NCBI RefSeq assembly: GCF_008974245.1
Contig: NZ_BBZI01000012.1
Span: 364,346 to 428,345 of the forward strand
Source: Streptomyces abyssomicinicus
GTDB lineage: Bacteria > Actinomycetota > Actinomycetes > Streptomycetales > Streptomycetaceae
DNA: 64,000 nucleotides
Direction: 5' to 3'
Both the position numbers and the translations under genes were made by a program. Under the pieces are notes generated by a model, which searched no databases, was not told where the DNA came from, and saw nothing but the letters and a program-made list of their open reading frames with translations. Of this stretch, positions 34,326 to 43,406 are shown one piece after another (the stretch's first letter is position 1; each line of letters opens with the position of its first letter).

Positions 34326-35825
34326 ATGCAACGGTGGACCTCGGTGGTGGGCGCCCCCCAACTGGCCCGGCAGCTCGCCTCGCAGCAGCAGCGGCCGCCC
34401 CGGCCGGGAGACCGCCGCCTGCCCGCGTACCGGGCTCTCGCCGACGGCATCCGGCTGCTGGTGCTCGAGGGCCGGGTCCCGGTCGCCGCCCGGCTGCCCG
34501 CGGAGCGGGAACTCGCCTCGGCGATCTCGGTCAGCCGCACCACCGTCGCCGCCGCCTACGAGGCCCTGCGCGCCGAGGGCTTCCTGGAGTCACGGCGCGG
34601 CGCCGGCAGCTGGACCGCCGTCCCGCCCGGCAACCCGCTGCCCGCCCGTGGTCTGGAGCCGCTGCCGCCGGAGTCCCTCGGCACCCTCATCGACCTGGGA
34701 ACCGCCGCGCTGAACGCCCCCGAGCCGTGGGTGACCCGTGCCGTCCAGGGAGCCCTCGGCGACCTGCCGCCGTACGCCACCACCCACGGCGACTACCCGG
34801 CCGGCCTGCCGGCGCTGCGCGCCACCATCGCGCGCCGGTACACCGAGCTCGGCGTGCCCACCATGCCGGAGCAGGTCATGGTGACCACGGGCGCCATGGG
34901 TGCGATCGACGCCATCTGCCACCTCTTCGCCGGGCGTGGCGAGCGGGTCGCCGTGGAGTCGCCCAGCTACGCCAACATCCTCCAGCTGATCCGTGAGGCC
35001 GGCGCGCGGCTGGTGCCGGTCGCGATGGGGAAGGGCGTCACGGGCTGGGAGATGGAGCGCTGGCGCCAGGTGCTGCGCGAGTCCGCGCCGCGGCTCGCCT
35101 ACGTGGTCGCGGACTTCCACAACCCGACGGGCGCGCTCGCCGACGAGGAGCGCAGGCGGCTCCTGGTCGATGCCGCCCGGGCGGCGGGCACGGTCGTGGT
35201 CGCCGACGAGACCATGCGGGAGCTGCGGCTCGACGAGGACGTGGAGCTGCCGCGGCCGATGTGCGCCTTCGACCCGGCCGGCTCCTCGGTGATCACGGTG
35301 GGGTCCGCCAGCAAGGCGTTCTGGGCCGGGATGCGGATCGGCTGGGTCCGGGCCGCGCCCGAGATCATCCGGTCGCTGGTCGCCGCCCGCGCCTACGCCG
35401 ACCTCGGCACGCCGGTGCTGGAACAGCTCGCGGTGGCCTGGCTGATGGACACCGGGGAGTGGGAGGACGCCGTCGCCTGGCGGCGCGCCCAGGCCCGCGA
35501 GAACCGGGACGCGCTGGTCGCAGCGGTCCGGCGGGAGCTGCCGTCCTGGGAGTTCACGGTGCCGGCCGGGGGGCTCACCCTCTGGGTCCGGGCGGGCGGG
35601 CTCTCCGGTTCACGGATCGCCGTCGCCGGGGAGCGGGTGGGCGTCCGGGTGGCCTCCGGCCCCCGATTCGGGGTCGACGGGGCGTTCGAGGGGTACGTCC
35701 GGCTGCCGTTCACGGTGGGCGGCGCGCTGGCCGAGGAGGCGGCCTCACGGCTGGCCGACGCCGTCCGCCTGGTGGAGACGGGGGCGCCGCTGGGCGTGGA
35801 GGCGACCCGCGCGTTCGTGGCCTGA
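34326..35825 (+). CDS. MocR-family regulator (GntR HTH fused to PLP aminotransferase fold)
   Basis: A 499-residue fusion. The GntR winged HTH (residues about 30-100: RALADGIRLLVLEGRVPVAARLPAERELASAISVSRTTVAAAYEALRAEGFL) is joined by a linker to a fold-type I aminotransferase domain. The PLP lysine is in VGSASKAFWAGMRIGW, and FHNPTGAL supplies the Asn. MocR proteins sense PLP-derived or amino compounds and usually control a divergent gene. Here that is the yczE operon. GTGGAC motifs recur at about 34249, 34312 and 34333 and might be its half-sites. Confidence 0.92.
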   Translation: MQRWTSVVGAPQLARQLASQQQRPPRPGDRRLPAYRALADGIRLLVLEGRVPVAARLPAERELASAISVSRTTVAAAYEALRAEGFLESRRGAGSWTAVPPGNPLPARGLEPLPPESLGTLIDLGTAALNAPEPWVTRAVQGALGDLPPYATTHGDYPAGLPALRATIARRYTELGVPTMPEQVMVTTGAMGAIDAICHLFAGRGERVAVESPSYANILQLIREAGARLVPVAMGKGVTGWEMERWRQVLRESAPRLAYVVADFHNPTGALADEERRRLLVDAARAAGTVVVADETMRELRLDEDVELPRPMCAFDPAGSSVITVGSASKAFWAGMRIGWVRAAPEIIRSLVAARAYADLGTPVLEQLAVAWLMDTGEWEDAVAWRRAQARENRDALVAAVRRELPSWEFTVPAGGLTLWVRAGGLSGSRIAVAGERVGVRVASGPRFGVDGAFEGYVRLPFTVGGALAEEAASRLADAVRLVETGAPLGVEATRAFVA

Positions 35826-35875
35826 CGGGCGGGCCTGGCGGGCGGGCCGCGCCGCCCGCCCGGCCGCCCGGCCGC

Positions 35876-37891
35876 CTAGAGTTCGGCCCGGGCGGGCTCC
35901 CCTGGGTCGGCGTCAGCCTCGGAGGGCATGCCCGGCTCGTCCAGGTGGGCCGGGTCCTTCATGAAGTCGACCGCCGCCACCCCCGCCACCTCCGGGGGCT
36001 CGGCGGCCTGGTTCACGGCGACGGTGTTCGTGTCGGTCCGGCCGTCGGTGCTCGGGTCGGCGTCGTTGTCTGCCTCGGCCGCTGCCTCGGCCGCTGCCTC
36101 GGCCTCTGCCTCGGTGTCGGCCTCGGTGTCGGTCTCGGCTTCGGCCTCGGTGTCGGTGTCGGCCTCGGCTTCGGCCTCGGTGTCGGTGTCGGCCGCGGTG
36201 TCGGTATGGGTGTCGGCGTCGGTCCGGGTGTCTGCTTCGGCGCTCGCGTCGGCGTCGGCGTTGGTGCTGGTCTCCGTGTCGGTGCTCGTGTCGGTGTCGG
36301 TGTCGCTGTCCGCGTCCTTCGCGGTGGCCGTCGAGGCGGTGGCGGCAGCCGCCCCCGCCCCGGCAGCCCTCGGGGGCAGCAGCTCACGCACCGCCTCGCG
36401 GTGCCTCACCTCGGCGGTCTCGTCGTACGGGTCCGGCGTCGCGGGCACCTGCACCCGCAGGACCGGCCCCGCGCCCAGCCGCGCGTAGCCCCGCCCGGCC
36501 GGCACCAGCGAGGGCGGGGTGGAGCGGGGCGCCATGCCCAGCACCGCCGTCAGCTGTTCCACCGAGGACGGCCCCAGCAGCACCCGCGCCCGGGTGTGCT
36601 GCCGCACCGCCTCGCTCAGGGCCTGCGCGCTCTCCAGGTGCTCGGCCACGACCACCGTCACGTTGGCCGCCCGGCCGTGCCGCAGCGGCACCTGGAGCAG
36701 CGCCTGCGGGTCGCCGCCGCCCTCGGCCGCCGCCAGATGGCCCAGCGCGGCCGGGCGGTCCACCACGATCCACAGGGGCCGCCGGGTGTCCTCCGGCACG
36801 GGCCGGCCGGACTGCCGCGCCCGGTTGGCGGCGATCAGCCGGCGCTCCGTCTCGCGGGAGGCCCACTCCAGCGAGGCCCGGGCGCCCGCCGCGGAACACT
36901 CCACCGCGATCACACCGCTGCGCCCGGTGAGGCAGGCGTACTCCCCGGCGGCGCCGCCGTCCACGATCAGCACGTCACCGTGGCGCAGCGCCTGCAGGGC
37001 GACGCACCGCAGCAGCGTCGACGTCCCGGTGCCGGGGGAGCCCAGCGCCAGCAGATGCGGCTCGGTGGAGCGGGGGCCGGTGTGCCACACCACCGGAGGA
37101 ACGTCCCCGCCCCGCTCGCCGTCGGCCGCCGGTGGCGTGTGCGCGGGATGGGCGGGGTCCGCGGGCCCGGCGGGGTCGGTGAAGCCGAGGACCGTCTCGC
37201 CCGGCGAGTTGACCAACGTCTCGGGCGTGACGTCCGTGGGCAGGGGCGCAAGCACCTCCAGGGTGAGCCGGTTCGCCTCCTCGTCCCAGCCGAACCGGTA
37301 CTCGCGCCCCCGCCCGGCCTTGGCGTGCAGCAACTGCTCGACGCGGGCACGGGCCGCGGCCTCCCCGTCGGTGAAGTAGGCGGGATAGCGCAGCACCAGC
37401 CGGGAGATCCGGCCGGTGTCGTCGAACTCGTGCGTCTCGAAGGGCTCCTGCCACTCCCCGCCGTGCGAGTAGAGGGGAGCGGGGTCCTCCACGGTGGAGA
37501 AGTAGGGGACCAGCGCCTCGTACAGCGACCTCAGGCGCTGGGCCTGCTCCTCGTCCGGAACTCCCGCCGGCCGCCGCTCCGCCCGGTCCCGGCCCCGCCA
37601 GCCGGCCGCCGCCAGCAGTGTGGCGGCGGCCAGCACGGCGCCGTGGGGCGTCAGCACGATCACCAACAGGACCGACGCCACCAGGAACAGCACGGGTCCG
37701 CGCCGGTCCTTGGGGGTGCCCGCCCACCTCCGCCGGGCCGCGGAGGCCAGGCGGCCCAGCCCGCGGGCCACCGTGATCAGCGGATGGAGGACGTCCGTGG
37801 CGCCGGCGCCCGCTGTCCGGGCCAGCTCCCGGCCGCGTGCGAGGTGCTCGCCGCCGTAGCGCAGGATGCGGGGGAGGGGGCGCCGGGCCAC
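35876..37891 (-). CDS. FtsK/SpoIIIE-like membrane ATPase with degenerate Walker A and acidic repeat tail
   Basis: A 671-residue protein. An Arg-rich N-terminus and one hydrophobic hairpin (about 66-97) lead to a soluble beta-rich middle and an FtsK/VirB4-like nucleotide fold. The P-loop reads GSPGTGTST (near residue 284): the invariant Lys is replaced by Thr. LRCVALQALRHGDVLIVDGG and a Walker B-like PLWIVVDRP follow. Residues about 520-610 are an acidic Asp/Thr/Glu/Ala repeat tract. GTG 37891 is chosen, with AGGAG 6 bases upstream; longer readings run into the upstream small gene. It sits 80 bases downstream of a 64-residue membrane protein gene, probably the same operon. Confidence 0.82.
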   Translation of the reverse strand: MARRPLPRILRYGGEHLARGRELARTAGAGATDVLHPLITVARGLGRLASAARRRWAGTPKDRRGPVLFLVASVLLVIVLTPHGAVLAAATLLAAAGWRGRDRAERRPAGVPDEEQAQRLRSLYEALVPYFSTVEDPAPLYSHGGEWQEPFETHEFDDTGRISRLVLRYPAYFTDGEAAARARVEQLLHAKAGRGREYRFGWDEEANRLTLEVLAPLPTDVTPETLVNSPGETVLGFTDPAGPADPAHPAHTPPAADGERGGDVPPVVWHTGPRSTEPHLLALGSPGTGTSTLLRCVALQALRHGDVLIVDGGAAGEYACLTGRSGVIAVECSAAGARASLEWASRETERRLIAANRARQSGRPVPEDTRRPLWIVVDRPAALGHLAAAEGGGDPQALLQVPLRHGRAANVTVVVAEHLESAQALSEAVRQHTRARVLLGPSSVEQLTAVLGMAPRSTPPSLVPAGRGYARLGAGPVLRVQVPATPDPYDETAEVRHREAVRELLPPRAAGAGAAAATASTATAKDADSDTDTDTSTDTETSTNADADASAEADTRTDADTHTDTAADTDTEAEAEADTDTEAEAETDTEADTEAEAEAAAEAAAEADNDADPSTDGRTDTNTVAVNQAAEPPEVAGVAAVDFMKDPAHLDEPGMPSEADADPGEPARAEL
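36060..36325. repeat. Low-complexity Asp/Thr/Glu/Ala-coding repeat in the FtsK-like gene
   Basis: Tandem 6-bp and 18-24-bp units rich in GGTGTCGGCCTCGGC-like sequence encode alternating Asp-Thr and Glu-Ala runs on the minus strand. The tract is in frame throughout and likely variable in length between strains. Confidence 0.9.
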
Positions 37892-37971
37892 TGAGGTCTC
37901 CTGATGTCCGTGCCGAAGGGTTCTCGCGGGATGGGAAGCGGGGGCGGGTCCGCCCGGGTGCACCTCCGGGG

Positions 37972-38166
37972 TCAGAACTTCAGTCCGCCCAGCAGGCTCG
38001 CCAGGCTTTCGCCGCCGGCCTTGATGCTCGGCGCGATCGCCGTGCTGGACAGGTAGAAGCCGAACAGGACCGAGACGACGGCGTGCGACCCCTTGAGGCC
38101 GTCCTTCCTGAAGAACAGGAAGACGATGATGCCGAAGAGCACGACGCCGGAGATGGACAGGATCAT
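37972..38166 (-). CDS. 64-residue membrane protein, partner of the FtsK-like gene
   Basis: A small protein with two hydrophobic segments: ILSISGVVLFGIIVFLFF at the start and AVVSVLFGFYLSSTAIAPSI after a basic RKDGLKGSH loop. A Ser/Gly-rich amphipathic end (GGESLASLLGGLKF) follows. CCAGGAGAACCTC places a strong ribosome-binding site before the ATG. Its place directly upstream of the FtsK-like gene suggests a shared membrane complex (inference). Function unknown. Confidence 0.85.
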   Translation of the reverse strand: MILSISGVVLFGIIVFLFFRKDGLKGSHAVVSVLFGFYLSSTAIAPSIKAGGESLASLLGGLKF

Positions 38167-38625
38167 GAGGTTCTCCTGGTGTTCGGGTGGGGACAGTCAC
38201 CACGAGTTGTTCCAGGATCACAGCATGTATCGATACGACAAAAGGTGCAACTGAGTGATTTACCGCTGATTTCCACCGCCTGGTGGAGGTGTTCTGCCGG
38301 GTTCCGGCCGCCCGATGGCGTACGGACGCCCCGCGCCGGGGCCGGGCGGACGTCGACGATCTTCACCGCCCCCTGGCCGGGGGCCGGGCAGTGATCTCCG
38401 GCATGTCGCCGATTCACTCGTACGGTGGAGCGCGTGTGCCGGTGCGCACGCCCGTGGGAGATCCGTCGCCCGGTGGTTTCCCCGCAGGCCGTAGGCTCTG
38501 CGTGGTCCGGTCACCCGGACGCCCGCCCGCCGGCCGAATGCGCCGGACGGCGGAACAGGCGACAGGCGAGCAGGCAGGCAGCGGCGCACCGGACGGCCGC
38601 GCGGAGGAGAGAGGCGGACCCGGCG
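38167..38625. promoter_or_regulatory. Divergent intergenic region with a GTATCGATAC palindrome
   Basis: The 459-bp gap separates the leftward 64-residue gene and the rightward ankyrin gene. It includes a perfect 10-bp palindrome, GTATCGATAC (38227-38236), in an A/T-rich patch 61-70 bases upstream of the leftward start. On the minus strand a TTGCAC element lies just before it, so this is a likely promoter/operator for the FtsK-like operon. No gene is seen. Confidence 0.4.
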
Positions 38626-39018
38626 ATGACCGAAGCCCCCGACCCGGAGGTCGTGGAGCTCGCGACCAGGATCTTCGAGATGGCGCGCAAGGGTGAGACC
38701 GCGGCGCTCGTCTCGTACCTGGACGCGGGCGTTCCGGCGGACCTCACCAACGACCGGGGCGACTGCCTGATCATGCTCGCCGCATACCACGGCCACCCCG
38801 GGGCGGTGCGCGCCCTGCTGGACCGCGGCGCGCAGGCCGACCGGGTCAACGACCGTGGTCAGACGCCGTTGGCGGGCGCCGTCTTCAAGGGGGAGACGGA
38901 GGTCGTCAAGGCGTTGCTGGAGGGCGGCGCCGACCCGGCCGCCGGAACCCCCTCCGCCGTCGACACCGCCCGCATGTTCGGGCGGACCGAGGTGCTCGAA
39001 CTCTTCGGCGCCGCCTGA
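38626..39018 (+). CDS. Ankyrin-repeat protein
   Basis: A 130-residue soluble protein with about three ankyrin repeats: residues about 20-45 (GETAALVSYLDAGVPADLTND), 46-79 (RGDCLIMLAAYHGHPGAVRALLDRGAQADRVND) and 80-112 (RGQTPLAGAVFKGETEVVKALLEGGADP). It ends in a capping helix. It is a protein-binding module with an unknown partner. ATG 38626 follows GGAGGAGAGAGGCGG at a rather long spacing; the frame stays open upstream without good coding character. Confidence 0.88.
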   Translation: MTEAPDPEVVELATRIFEMARKGETAALVSYLDAGVPADLTNDRGDCLIMLAAYHGHPGAVRALLDRGAQADRVNDRGQTPLAGAVFKGETEVVKALLEGGADPAAGTPSAVDTARMFGRTEVLELFGAA

Positions 39019-39344
39019 CCGTTGACCGGTCGCACCGCGCTGACCTCGGGCGACACCGGACGTCCCACCAGGAAGATCCAACGGGAGGATCCGGATGGCC
39101 GCACCGAAATCCGGTCGCCACGCGGTGAACCGGCGAGTCATGATGGCCAGGTGATTCACGGACGCGACGGCTGGGCAGGAGTTGCCGAACCGCGTGGACC
39201 GTGACCGGTCCGGAAGGACCACCGACGAGAGGCAGAGGAAAATGGTCTACCACGAGCAGAAAACGGCGGGAGCCCGGACGTGTTGTCGCGGCCAGGTGAA
39301 GTGATCTCCCGGTTGCGTCGACGCTTGATGTGAGGCTGTTTCCC
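39019..39344. other. 326-bp gap with no gene seen
   Basis: The interval between the ankyrin and HEAT-type genes has lower G+C than the genes and several A-rich patches, for example around 39230-39265, so it probably holds the promoter of the downstream gene. I see no convincing hairpin terminator and no small gene. Confidence 0.5.
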
Positions 39345-40763
39345 ATGTTCGATCCGGTCATAGCGCCCAGCGGCACCCTGCTCGGCCTGCTTCAGCGGGG
39401 CCGAGGCGACGGGACCCTGCACGCGCTCACCGCCCCCCGTGCCGAGGCGCTCGAGGCCCTCGACCGGTGCGTGCTCCACGATCCGCGCCACGACTGGCAG
39501 CTGGAGAACCGCTCCCTGTACTACGCCCGGCTCTACCTCGACCTCGACGGGGGCCTGGCGGCGCTCGAGGCCCACCTGCTGGGCCCCGACGACGTCCTCG
39601 ACCCCGAGGAGAACCGGACCGGGCTCGCCCTGTCCGTCCTCGGCCACCTCGCCTCCTACGGCCGGCGGGACGCCCTGGACCTGCTGCGCCGCTACGCCGC
39701 ACAGGGCGCCAACTGGGCGTGGGCCCTCGACGAGCTCGCCCTGCGCGACGACGACGCGGGCCTGCGTGCCCTCGCCGTGCCCGTGCTGGCCCGCTTCCCC
39801 GCACATCCCCAGGGCGACGCCGAACTGGCCGCCATGGTGCGCGACGCCTTCGAACCGCGGCCCTGGCGGCTGTGGGCCGACGACCCGCGCCCCGCCGTCC
39901 GCGACCGGATCCGCGCCGCCCGCGAGGCCGCCAGCTTCGACCGCTGGCAGCGCCAGCTCGACTCCACCGGCCCACGGCCCTCCTGGAGCGTGCGCGCCAT
40001 CCTCGACTGGGCCCAGCAGGGCGCCGAACGGGGCGCGCAGCTCCAGGCGCCCGCCGCGCGGTGCCTGCTCGCCGTGGCCGGCCCCGAGGACCGTCCCGAA
40101 CTGCTGGAGGCCGCCCGGTCAGGCCCCGACGGCGCCCGCTGTGCCGCCCTGCGTCACCTCGCCGACACCGGCGACCCGCAGATCCTCGCCCTGATCGACG
40201 CCGCGGTGGCCGACGGCCCGGGCGTCGTCCAGGAGGCCGCCGTGGACGCCTTCGAACGGATGCGGTCCGCCGGGGCCGTCGACGCGGCCCGCGCCTGGTC
40301 CCACCGGCCCGATCCGCTCGGCGCGGCGGCCGGACGGGTGCTCGCGCTGCGCGGCGACGCCCGGGACGGCGCGCTGGTGCTCGCCGCGCTGCGCACCGCC
40401 GTGCGGACCGAGGGCCCCGACGCGCCCACCCTGTGGACCCTGGTCGACGGCGCCGGACGCCTCGGCATCGCCTGCGCCGCCCCGGTGCTGCGGCACGTCT
40501 ACCGCGAGACGGCCTCCTCCTCCCTGCGCGGGCGGGCCGCGCGGGCCCTGGCCGCCACCGACCCCTCCTTCGCCGCGGGGTTCGCGGTCGAGTGCCTGTG
40601 GGACTGCGAGGAGACCACGCGCGAACTGGCCGCGCGGCACGCCGAGACGGGTGACGCCCGCGTCGCCGAACGCCTCCGCCGCCTCGCCGCCGACCCCGCC
40701 GAGGAGGACGACGTCCAGCTCGCCGTCCGCACCCGCATCGCCACCGACAAGTCCGCCGCCTGA
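39345..40763 (+). CDS. HEAT-repeat-like protein
   Basis: A 472-residue all-helical, Ala/Arg/Leu-rich protein. Its repeating 30-40-residue helical pairs (LALSVLGHLASYGRRDALDLLRRYAAQG; LAVPVLARFPAHPQGDAELAAMVRDAFE; GAAAGRVLALRGDARDGALVLAALRTA) are typical of HEAT scaffolds. No catalytic motif is seen. ATG 39345 is used because TGAGG lies 11 bases upstream; GTG 39330 would add five residues. A hairpin terminator follows at 40773-40802. The partner is unknown. Confidence 0.82.
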   Translation: MFDPVIAPSGTLLGLLQRGRGDGTLHALTAPRAEALEALDRCVLHDPRHDWQLENRSLYYARLYLDLDGGLAALEAHLLGPDDVLDPEENRTGLALSVLGHLASYGRRDALDLLRRYAAQGANWAWALDELALRDDDAGLRALAVPVLARFPAHPQGDAELAAMVRDAFEPRPWRLWADDPRPAVRDRIRAAREAASFDRWQRQLDSTGPRPSWSVRAILDWAQQGAERGAQLQAPAARCLLAVAGPEDRPELLEAARSGPDGARCAALRHLADTGDPQILALIDAAVADGPGVVQEAAVDAFERMRSAGAVDAARAWSHRPDPLGAAAGRVLALRGDARDGALVLAALRTAVRTEGPDAPTLWTLVDGAGRLGIACAAPVLRHVYRETASSSLRGRAARALAATDPSFAAGFAVECLWDCEETTRELAARHAETGDARVAERLRRLAADPAEEDDVQLAVRTRIATDKSAA

Positions 40764-40772
40764 CCCCACCGC

Positions 40773-40802
40773 CGCACCCCGCGCCCGTCTTCGCGGGGTG
40801 CG
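40773..40802 (+). terminator. Terminator after the HEAT-repeat gene
   Basis: A perfect 11-bp stem (CGCACCCCGCG with CGCGGGGTGCG) with an 8-base loop, starting 10 bases after the stop. The rest of the 358-bp gap to 41121 is G/C-rich with no gene seen. Confidence 0.85.
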
Positions 40803-41121
40803 GCGAGGCCGCACACGGGCCACGGCGTTCCCGTCCCGCGCACGCCGTGGCGCCGGGACGACGGGGGAGGGGGCGCGGCGCGGGCCTCGCGGGCGCGCAG
40901 GAGGGCCCGCTCCGGCAGGAGGCGGAGCCCCGGGAAGGGGCGGAGGCCGGGGCATGAGCGGCGCCGTCCGCCCGCGCAGGGCCCGGCGGCGGCCCGCGGC
41001 GTCCGCGGTGCCGGCGCGGCCGAGCGCCCCGGCGGCGGCGAGGAACAACGCTCACGGGACGTTCCGCGGACGGACACGTCCCGGACGACCGCCCCACGCC
41101 CACGATGGCGACAACGCGGAC

Positions 41122-42249
41122 ATGCGTGTCGTCATCGTCACCGAGTCGTACCCGCCCGACCTGAACGGTGTGGCCCACTGCGCCCACCAGACCGCCCGGC
41201 ACCTCGCCGCGCGCGGGCACACCCCCCTCGTCGTCGCTCCCGCGACCACCCCGGCGGACACCGAGGCCGACCGCCTCGCCCCGTGCCCCGTCGTCCGCGT
41301 CCCGTCGATCCCCCTCCCCGGCTACCCGCAGGTCCGCGTCGCCCTCCCGAGCCGACGGGTCACCGCGGCCCTGGAGGACCACCGTCCCGACATCGTGCAC
41401 CTGGCCGGCCCGTTCGTCCTCGGCGTGCGCGGCATGGCCGCCGCGGCCCGCCTCGGCGTACCCGCCGTCGCGGTGTACCAGACCGACCTCGCCGGCTACG
41501 CCCGCACCTACGTCGGGGCGGGCTCCGGCACCGCCTGGCGCCGCATACGGCGCGTCCACGCCGCCGCCGACCGCACCCTCGCCCCGTCCCGCTCCGCCCG
41601 GGCGGACCTGGAGGCGCACGGCGTCCCGCGCGTGCGGCTGTGGCCCCGCGGTGTGGACACCGACCGCTTCCACCCCGCCCGCCGCGACCAGGGGCTGCGC
41701 CGGCGCCTCGCCCCGGACGGCGAGCTGATCGTCGGGTACGTCGGCCGCCTTGCCCCCGAGAAGCACGTCGAACTGCTCGCCGGTGTGTGCGCCCTGCCCG
41801 GCGTCAAGGTGGTGGTGGTCGGGGACGGCCCCAGCCGCGCCTCGGTGGCACGGGCGCTGCCCGGCGCCGTCCTCCTCGGCGCCCTCAGTGGCGACGCACT
41901 CGCCAGGGTCTTCGCCTCGTTCGACGTCTTCGCCCACACGGGCCCGTTCGAGACCTTCTGCCAGACCGTCCAGGAGGCGATGGCCAGCGGCCTGCCGGTG
42001 ATCGCCCCCGCCGCCGGAGGACCCCTCGACCTGGTGGAGCCGGACCGGACCGGTCTGCTGGTCCCGCCGCTCGACGCCGACGCCCTGCGCGAGGCGGTCC
42101 GCCTGCTCGCGGCCCACCCCGCACGGCGTGCCGCCTACGGGGCCGCGGCCCGCACCACCGTCGAGGGGCGGACCTGGCAGGCCGTGGGGGACGGCCTGAT
42201 CACCCACTACACCGAGGTGCTGCGGGCCAGGACGGCGGTGGCCGCGTGA
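41122..42249 (+). CDS. GT4 glycosyltransferase, MgtA/PimB-like alpha-mannosyltransferase
   Basis: A 375-residue GT-B enzyme. The N-lobe starts MRVVIVTESYPPDLNGVAHCAHQTARHLAARGH and contains DIVHLAGPFVLG and VAVYQTDLAGYA. The C-lobe has VGYVGRLAPEKHVELL and the donor-site motif FETFCQTVQEAMASGLPVIAP (the EX7E element). It closely resembles actinobacterial GDP-mannose-dependent transferases that mannosylate phosphatidylinositol or glucuronosyl diacylglycerol. ATG 41122 gives the family N-terminus. Its stop overlaps the GTG of a second glycosyltransferase. Confidence 0.9.
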   Translation: MRVVIVTESYPPDLNGVAHCAHQTARHLAARGHTPLVVAPATTPADTEADRLAPCPVVRVPSIPLPGYPQVRVALPSRRVTAALEDHRPDIVHLAGPFVLGVRGMAAAARLGVPAVAVYQTDLAGYARTYVGAGSGTAWRRIRRVHAAADRTLAPSRSARADLEAHGVPRVRLWPRGVDTDRFHPARRDQGLRRRLAPDGELIVGYVGRLAPEKHVELLAGVCALPGVKVVVVGDGPSRASVARALPGAVLLGALSGDALARVFASFDVFAHTGPFETFCQTVQEAMASGLPVIAPAAGGPLDLVEPDRTGLLVPPLDADALREAVRLLAAHPARRAAYGAAARTTVEGRTWQAVGDGLITHYTEVLRARTAVAA

Positions 42250-43406
42250 CCGCCGACCGTCCGGCCGAGGGGCCGCTGACCATCGTGCGGCTCGCCAACT
42301 TCGTCTCCCCGTCCTCCGGCGGACTGCGCACCGCCCTGCGCGAACTCGGCGCCGGCTACGCGGCCGCGGGTCACCGCCCGGTGCTCATCGTGCCGGGCGC
42401 CACGGCCGGGGACCGGGAGACCGAGCAGGGCAGGGTGATCACCCTGCCCGCCCCCGTGGTGCCCGGTACCGGCGGCTACCGGGTGCTCACCGGCAGACGA
42501 CGCCTGGCCATCCTGCTGCGGGAGCTGGATCCCGACCGGCTGGAGGTGAGCGACCGGACCACCTTGCGCTGGACCGGCGAGTGGGCCCGGCGAGCGGGCG
42601 TCCGCGCGGTGATGGTCGCCCACGAGAGCGCCGACGGCGTGCTGCGCACCTGGGGACTGCCGGAGGACGCCGCGCGCCGCGCTGCCGACCACCTCAACAC
42701 CCGCACCGCGCGCGCCTACGCGCGCGTGGTGTGCACGACCGGGTACGCCGAGCGGGAGTTCCTGCGGACCGGTGCCCGCAACGTGGTCCGCGCCCCGCTC
42801 GGCGTGGACCTCCGGCACCACCGTCCCGCGCTCCGGGACCCCGCCGAACGGGCCCGGTACGCCCGGGCGGACGAGTGGCTGCTGGTGCTCTGCTCCCGCC
42901 TGTCGGTGGAGAAACGTCCCGGCACGGCGCTGGATGCCCTGCACGCCCTGCTGCGACGGGGCGAGCGCGCCGTCCTCGTCGTCGCGGGCGAGGGACCGCT
43001 GCGGGAAGGACTGCGGCGGCGGGCCGCACGGGACGTGCTGCCCGTGGTCTTCCTCGGCCACGTGGAGGACCGCGCCCGGCTGGCCGCGCTCCAGGCGTCC
43101 GCCGACGTGTGTCTCGCGCCGGGACCCGCCGAGACGTTCGGGCTCGCGGCCCTGGAGGCCATGGCGTGCGGCACCCCCGTGGTCGCCAGCGCCTCCTCCG
43201 CGCTGCCGGAGGTGATCGGCCCGTCCGGCGCGACCGCCCACGACGACGGCGAGGCCTTCGCGGCCGGGGTGCGCCGACTGCTCGCGGTCCCCGAGGCGAC
43301 CCGGCGGGCCGCCGCCCGGGCCCGCGCCGAACGCTTCGGCCGGGACGCCGCGGTCCGCGGCTTCCTCGCCGCCCACGACGCCGCCCCGAGGGTGAGGACC
43401 CCATGA
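42246..43406 (+). CDS. GT4 glycosyltransferase (second of pair)
   Basis: A 386-residue GT-B enzyme. The N-lobe has VRLANFVSPSSGGLRTALRELGAGYAAAGH, the C-lobe has VLCSRLSVEKRPGTALDAL, and the donor-site EX7E is in AETFGLAALEAMACGTPVVAS. Related to but clearly distinct from the gene before it. GTGA overlap with the upstream gene and ATGA overlap with the SGNH hydrolase make a tightly coupled three-gene unit, so these enzymes likely act on one glycolipid or polysaccharide. Confidence 0.9.
   Translation: MTADRPAEGPLTIVRLANFVSPSSGGLRTALRELGAGYAAAGHRPVLIVPGATAGDRETEQGRVITLPAPVVPGTGGYRVLTGRRRLAILLRELDPDRLEVSDRTTLRWTGEWARRAGVRAVMVAHESADGVLRTWGLPEDAARRAADHLNTRTARAYARVVCTTGYAEREFLRTGARNVVRAPLGVDLRHHRPALRDPAERARYARADEWLLVLCSRLSVEKRPGTALDALHALLRRGERAVLVVAGEGPLREGLRRRAARDVLPVVFLGHVEDRARLAALQASADVCLAPGPAETFGLAALEAMACGTPVVASASSALPEVIGPSGATAHDDGEAFAAGVRRLLAVPEATRRAAARARAERFGRDAAVRGFLAAHDAAPRVRTP

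Noticed and set aside
39427..42207. 926-codon minus-strand open frame across the HEAT and glycosyltransferase genes
   Set aside because: Runs through two unrelated plus-strand genes and a terminator; a shadow only.
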